A DNA stretch of 6,477 bases, from positions 1 through 6,477 of the forward strand of contig CALGGH010000077.1 in NCBI GenBank assembly GCA_937916415.1, in the 5' to 3' direction. The position numbers and the translations under genes were made by a program. Origin of the DNA: an uncultured Lachnospiraceae bacterium (GTDB lineage Bacteria > Bacillota > Clostridia > Lachnospirales > Lachnospiraceae). The notes beneath the pieces were generated by a model that worked only from the letters and a program-made list of their open reading frames with translations, did no database searches and was not told the DNA's origin. This document shows, one piece after another, positions 5,045 through 6,477 of the stretch (positions are counted from its first letter, which is position 1; each line of letters begins with the position of its first letter).

Positions 5045-6166
5045 TCATTCCTCAAATGCCCTCTCCTGCGACGACCCGGGGAAGCATCCGGCCTCGTCGC
5101 GCTTTAGCTCGGGCACTTCCTCTATGGCCTCCTCGCCGGTGACTCCCAGCAGGTATGCCGTCACGGGCGATATCTCCCCGTAAACCTCATTGGGGAAGGT
5201 CGTATACACCCCGTTTACCTTGGTGAAGGTCCTGAACATCAGGTCATCGGCACAGAGCGAGGCCAGAGCCTCATACGTCTCGTCAGAATAGATGCCAGCG
5301 CTTGAATACATGTCCTCGGCGCCAAACAGATGCAGCAGTTCGTGCGCATATACCGTAGGAGTCTCATAAGCGTAGTCGGGCGAATACATGTCCTGCAGGT
5401 ACAGTATCGATGTCTCGTTCCACGTGCTCTCCCCGTCCTCCAGGCAGTGCATCTCCGAATAGGAGCAGCCCTCGTGGGGCACGAGGATCAGGAATGCAAT
5501 CGAGTCCGTGTCGTACTTGAGCATCAGGTCCCTGTACGGCACCTCATTCATCCAGTCGTCGGCCAGCTCATTGATATGTATCTCTTCCTTGAGCATGACG
5601 TAGGGGGAGATGCTCTCATACAGCCTGATATCCTTCCTGAGGTCAGGGTCCTCCGACCAGTCATATATGAGATTGCAGTCGACGTCATACTTGTCCGACA
5701 ACTCGTCCCGGAGGAAGCTGAACCCGACGTTGCAGAGATTGAGGGCATATTCCCTCTCCTCCTCCGTCCAGAGATCCTCCTCTTCGTCTATGAAGAGGCT
5801 GACGACCACCGTCGGCTTCCACACGTAGGACGCGGATCCGGTGTTTCTGGTCCTCCAGTCCCTTTCGGTCTCATAGCCCGGCAGGAACTCCTCCTGCCCG
5901 GCATCCTCTTCCGGCTCCTCGGTTTCCGGTGACGTCCCTGCCTCCCCTGCCGGAGCTTCCTTATCCCTCTCCCGGTACGGAACGCTCTGCGCAAAGCTTA
6001 GGTCGTCATTTTCCAGTGCCTCCTCGACTTCATCCCGTGAAATGACCACGTCCGGATCTATCTGCTCATATCCATCCACGGCGTCAGCGGCGCGGCCCGC
6101 ACATCCCGCGAGCAGTCCGCATGCCACAAGCAGCGCCATGCATTTCGCACGATCCAAATATTTCAT
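5045..6166 (-). CDS. Putative metzincin-like zinc-peptidase lipoprotein
   Basis: I do not recognise a named family. The N-terminus has a basic start, a hydrophobic stretch (10-21) and a lipobox LLAGC with C22, so the protein should be exported and lipid-anchored to the outer face of the membrane. An acidic, probably disordered linker rich in E, D, P and G spans about 45-100. A globular region of about 115-345 follows. Within it, YAHELLHLFGAEDMY carries HEXXHXXGXXD (H275, E276, H279, G282, D285), the zinc-site pattern of metzincins with aspartate as third ligand, as in snapalysin. ADDLMF with M310 could be the Met-turn. Six or more cysteines after the anchor could form disulfides. The start follows GGAG (6175-6178) at eight bases. 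Export and a zinc peptidase fold are well supported; activity and substrate are inferred. The gene lies 28 bp upstream of the PHP phosphatase. Confidence 0.8.
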   Translation of the reverse strand: MKYLDRAKCMALLVACGLLAGCAGRAADAVDGYEQIDPDVVISRDEVEEALENDDLSFAQSVPYRERDKEAPAGEAGTSPETEEPEEDAGQEEFLPGYETERDWRTRNTGSASYVWKPTVVVSLFIDEEEDLWTEEEREYALNLCNVGFSFLRDELSDKYDVDCNLIYDWSEDPDLRKDIRLYESISPYVMLKEEIHINELADDWMNEVPYRDLMLKYDTDSIAFLILVPHEGCSYSEMHCLEDGESTWNETSILYLQDMYSPDYAYETPTVYAHELLHLFGAEDMYSSAGIYSDETYEALASLCADDLMFRTFTKVNGVYTTFPNEVYGEISPVTAYLLGVTGEEAIEEVPELKRDEAGCFPGSSQERAFEE

Positions 6167-6310
6167 GCATCCTTCTCCAAACGTCCGGCAAATGCTAAAT
6201 GCATTGACTTATAAATCATCAGCTTTTTTTGCCAAACAATCATTTAAGTTATTTACATCCGATTACGTTTAACTTTATAATAAACTCCGTCATGCTGTTG
6301 CAGCCTTTGA

Positions 6311-6340
6311 ATTATACCATATATTGATGCATGATGGTAA
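6311..6340 (-). promoter_or_regulatory. Promoter candidate for the lipoprotein-phosphatase pair
   Basis: The minus strand has a perfect TATAAT (6311-6316) preceded by TGG, an extended -10 element. TTACCA (6335-6340, four of six) lies 18 bases upstream. Transcription would start near 6304 and leave a leader of about 140 nt before the ATG at 6166. The leader is AT-rich and I see no clear structure in it. Confidence 0.6.
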
Positions 6341-6354
6341 AAAATTACACATTT

Positions 6355-6423
6355 AGGAACCGTAAGTAAATTTCTTGAAAAGTTGCGAAGGATAAACGTT
6401 CAGGTCATTTTGCAACGGTTCCT
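6355..6423. repeat. 69-bp segment bounded by 9-bp inverted repeats
   Basis: AGGAACCGT (6355-6363) is perfectly inverted as ACGGTTCCT (6415-6423). A second inverted pair lies inside (GTTGC at 6382-6386 and GCAAC at 6412-6416, extendable with wobbles). GTTCCTTAGGAAC (6418-6430) is itself palindromic, so TTAGGAAC occurs as a direct repeat at 6353-6360 and 6423-6430. No gene is supported in this stretch. It could be a small mobile-element remnant, a regulatory site, or an RNA hairpin at the end of a gene outside the window. Confidence 0.45.
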
Positions 6424-6477
6424 TAGGAACTGTTCAGAAATAACTTTTAAATTATGCGATGGATGCTTTTTTGATTG

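Noticed and set aside
4543..5142. 199-codon plus-strand reading frame antisense to the phosphatase and lipoprotein end
   Set aside because: It spans two clear minus-strand genes and the gap between them, with no protein motif and no ribosome binding site I can defend.
5330..5932. 200-codon plus-strand reading frame antisense to the lipoprotein gene
   Set aside because: The minus-strand frame has a signal peptide, lipobox and zinc motif; this one is its high-GC shadow, rich in V, L and R with no motif.
6400..6477. Minus-strand frame open from the window edge to a TGA at 6400-6402, and another ending at a TAA near 6452
   Set aside because: Twenty-five and eight codons are too short to tell from chance. 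Either could be the tail of an upstream gene, but the sequence does not decide.
6460..6477. Plus-strand ATG with an open frame to the window edge, a possible start of a mobile-element gene
   Set aside because: Six codons and no ribosome binding site give no support.

Overview
The window looks like a chromosomal stretch of an anaerobic low-to-mid-GC Firmicute, most likely a Clostridia member (Lachnospiraceae or Ruminococcaceae type). The basis is strong AGGAGG-type ribosome binding sites, a gap-pgk-tpiA-gpmI order on one strand, a cofactor-independent phosphoglycerate mutase, and a PHP-family histidinol phosphatase. This assignment is inferred from style and gene order, not from a database match. 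All six convincing genes are on the minus strand, so transcription runs from high to low coordinates.

In transcription order: (1) 6477-6167 is an AT-rich upstream region with a 69-bp segment bounded by 9-bp inverted repeats and a good promoter. (2) 6166-5045 encodes a lipoprotein with an acidic linker and a metzincin-like HEXXHXXGXXD zinc site. (3) 5016-4198, only 28 bp further on, encodes a PHP-family phosphatase of the HisJ type, probably co-transcribed with the lipoprotein. (4) 4191-4084 holds two tandem copies, 60 bp apart, of a GC-rich REP-like intergenic repeat. (5) 3960-2944 is gap, with a near-consensus promoter and a GNRA-capped hairpin in its leader. (6) 2763-1531 is pgk, preceded by a strong GC hairpin and its own extended -10 promoter. 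(7) 1497-739 is tpiA, 33 bp after pgk, followed by a 15-bp terminator-like stem. (8) 738-257 is a 482-bp AT-rich gap with a candidate promoter and a structured leader. (9) 256-1 is the start of gpmI, cut by the window edge.

The four glycolytic enzymes interconvert triose phosphates (tpiA), oxidise glyceraldehyde-3-phosphate (gap), make ATP from 1,3-bisphosphoglycerate (pgk) and convert 3- to 2-phosphoglycerate (gpmI). The layout suggests three transcription units: gap (with partial read-through), pgk-tpiA, and gpmI.

No unmistakable new defence or mobile system is visible. The most notable observations are an abrupt change of GC content and codon choice inside pgk (either recombination or a chimeric assembly), the directional RNA structure in the gpmI leader, the tandem REP-like repeats, and the unfamiliar metzincin-like lipoprotein.
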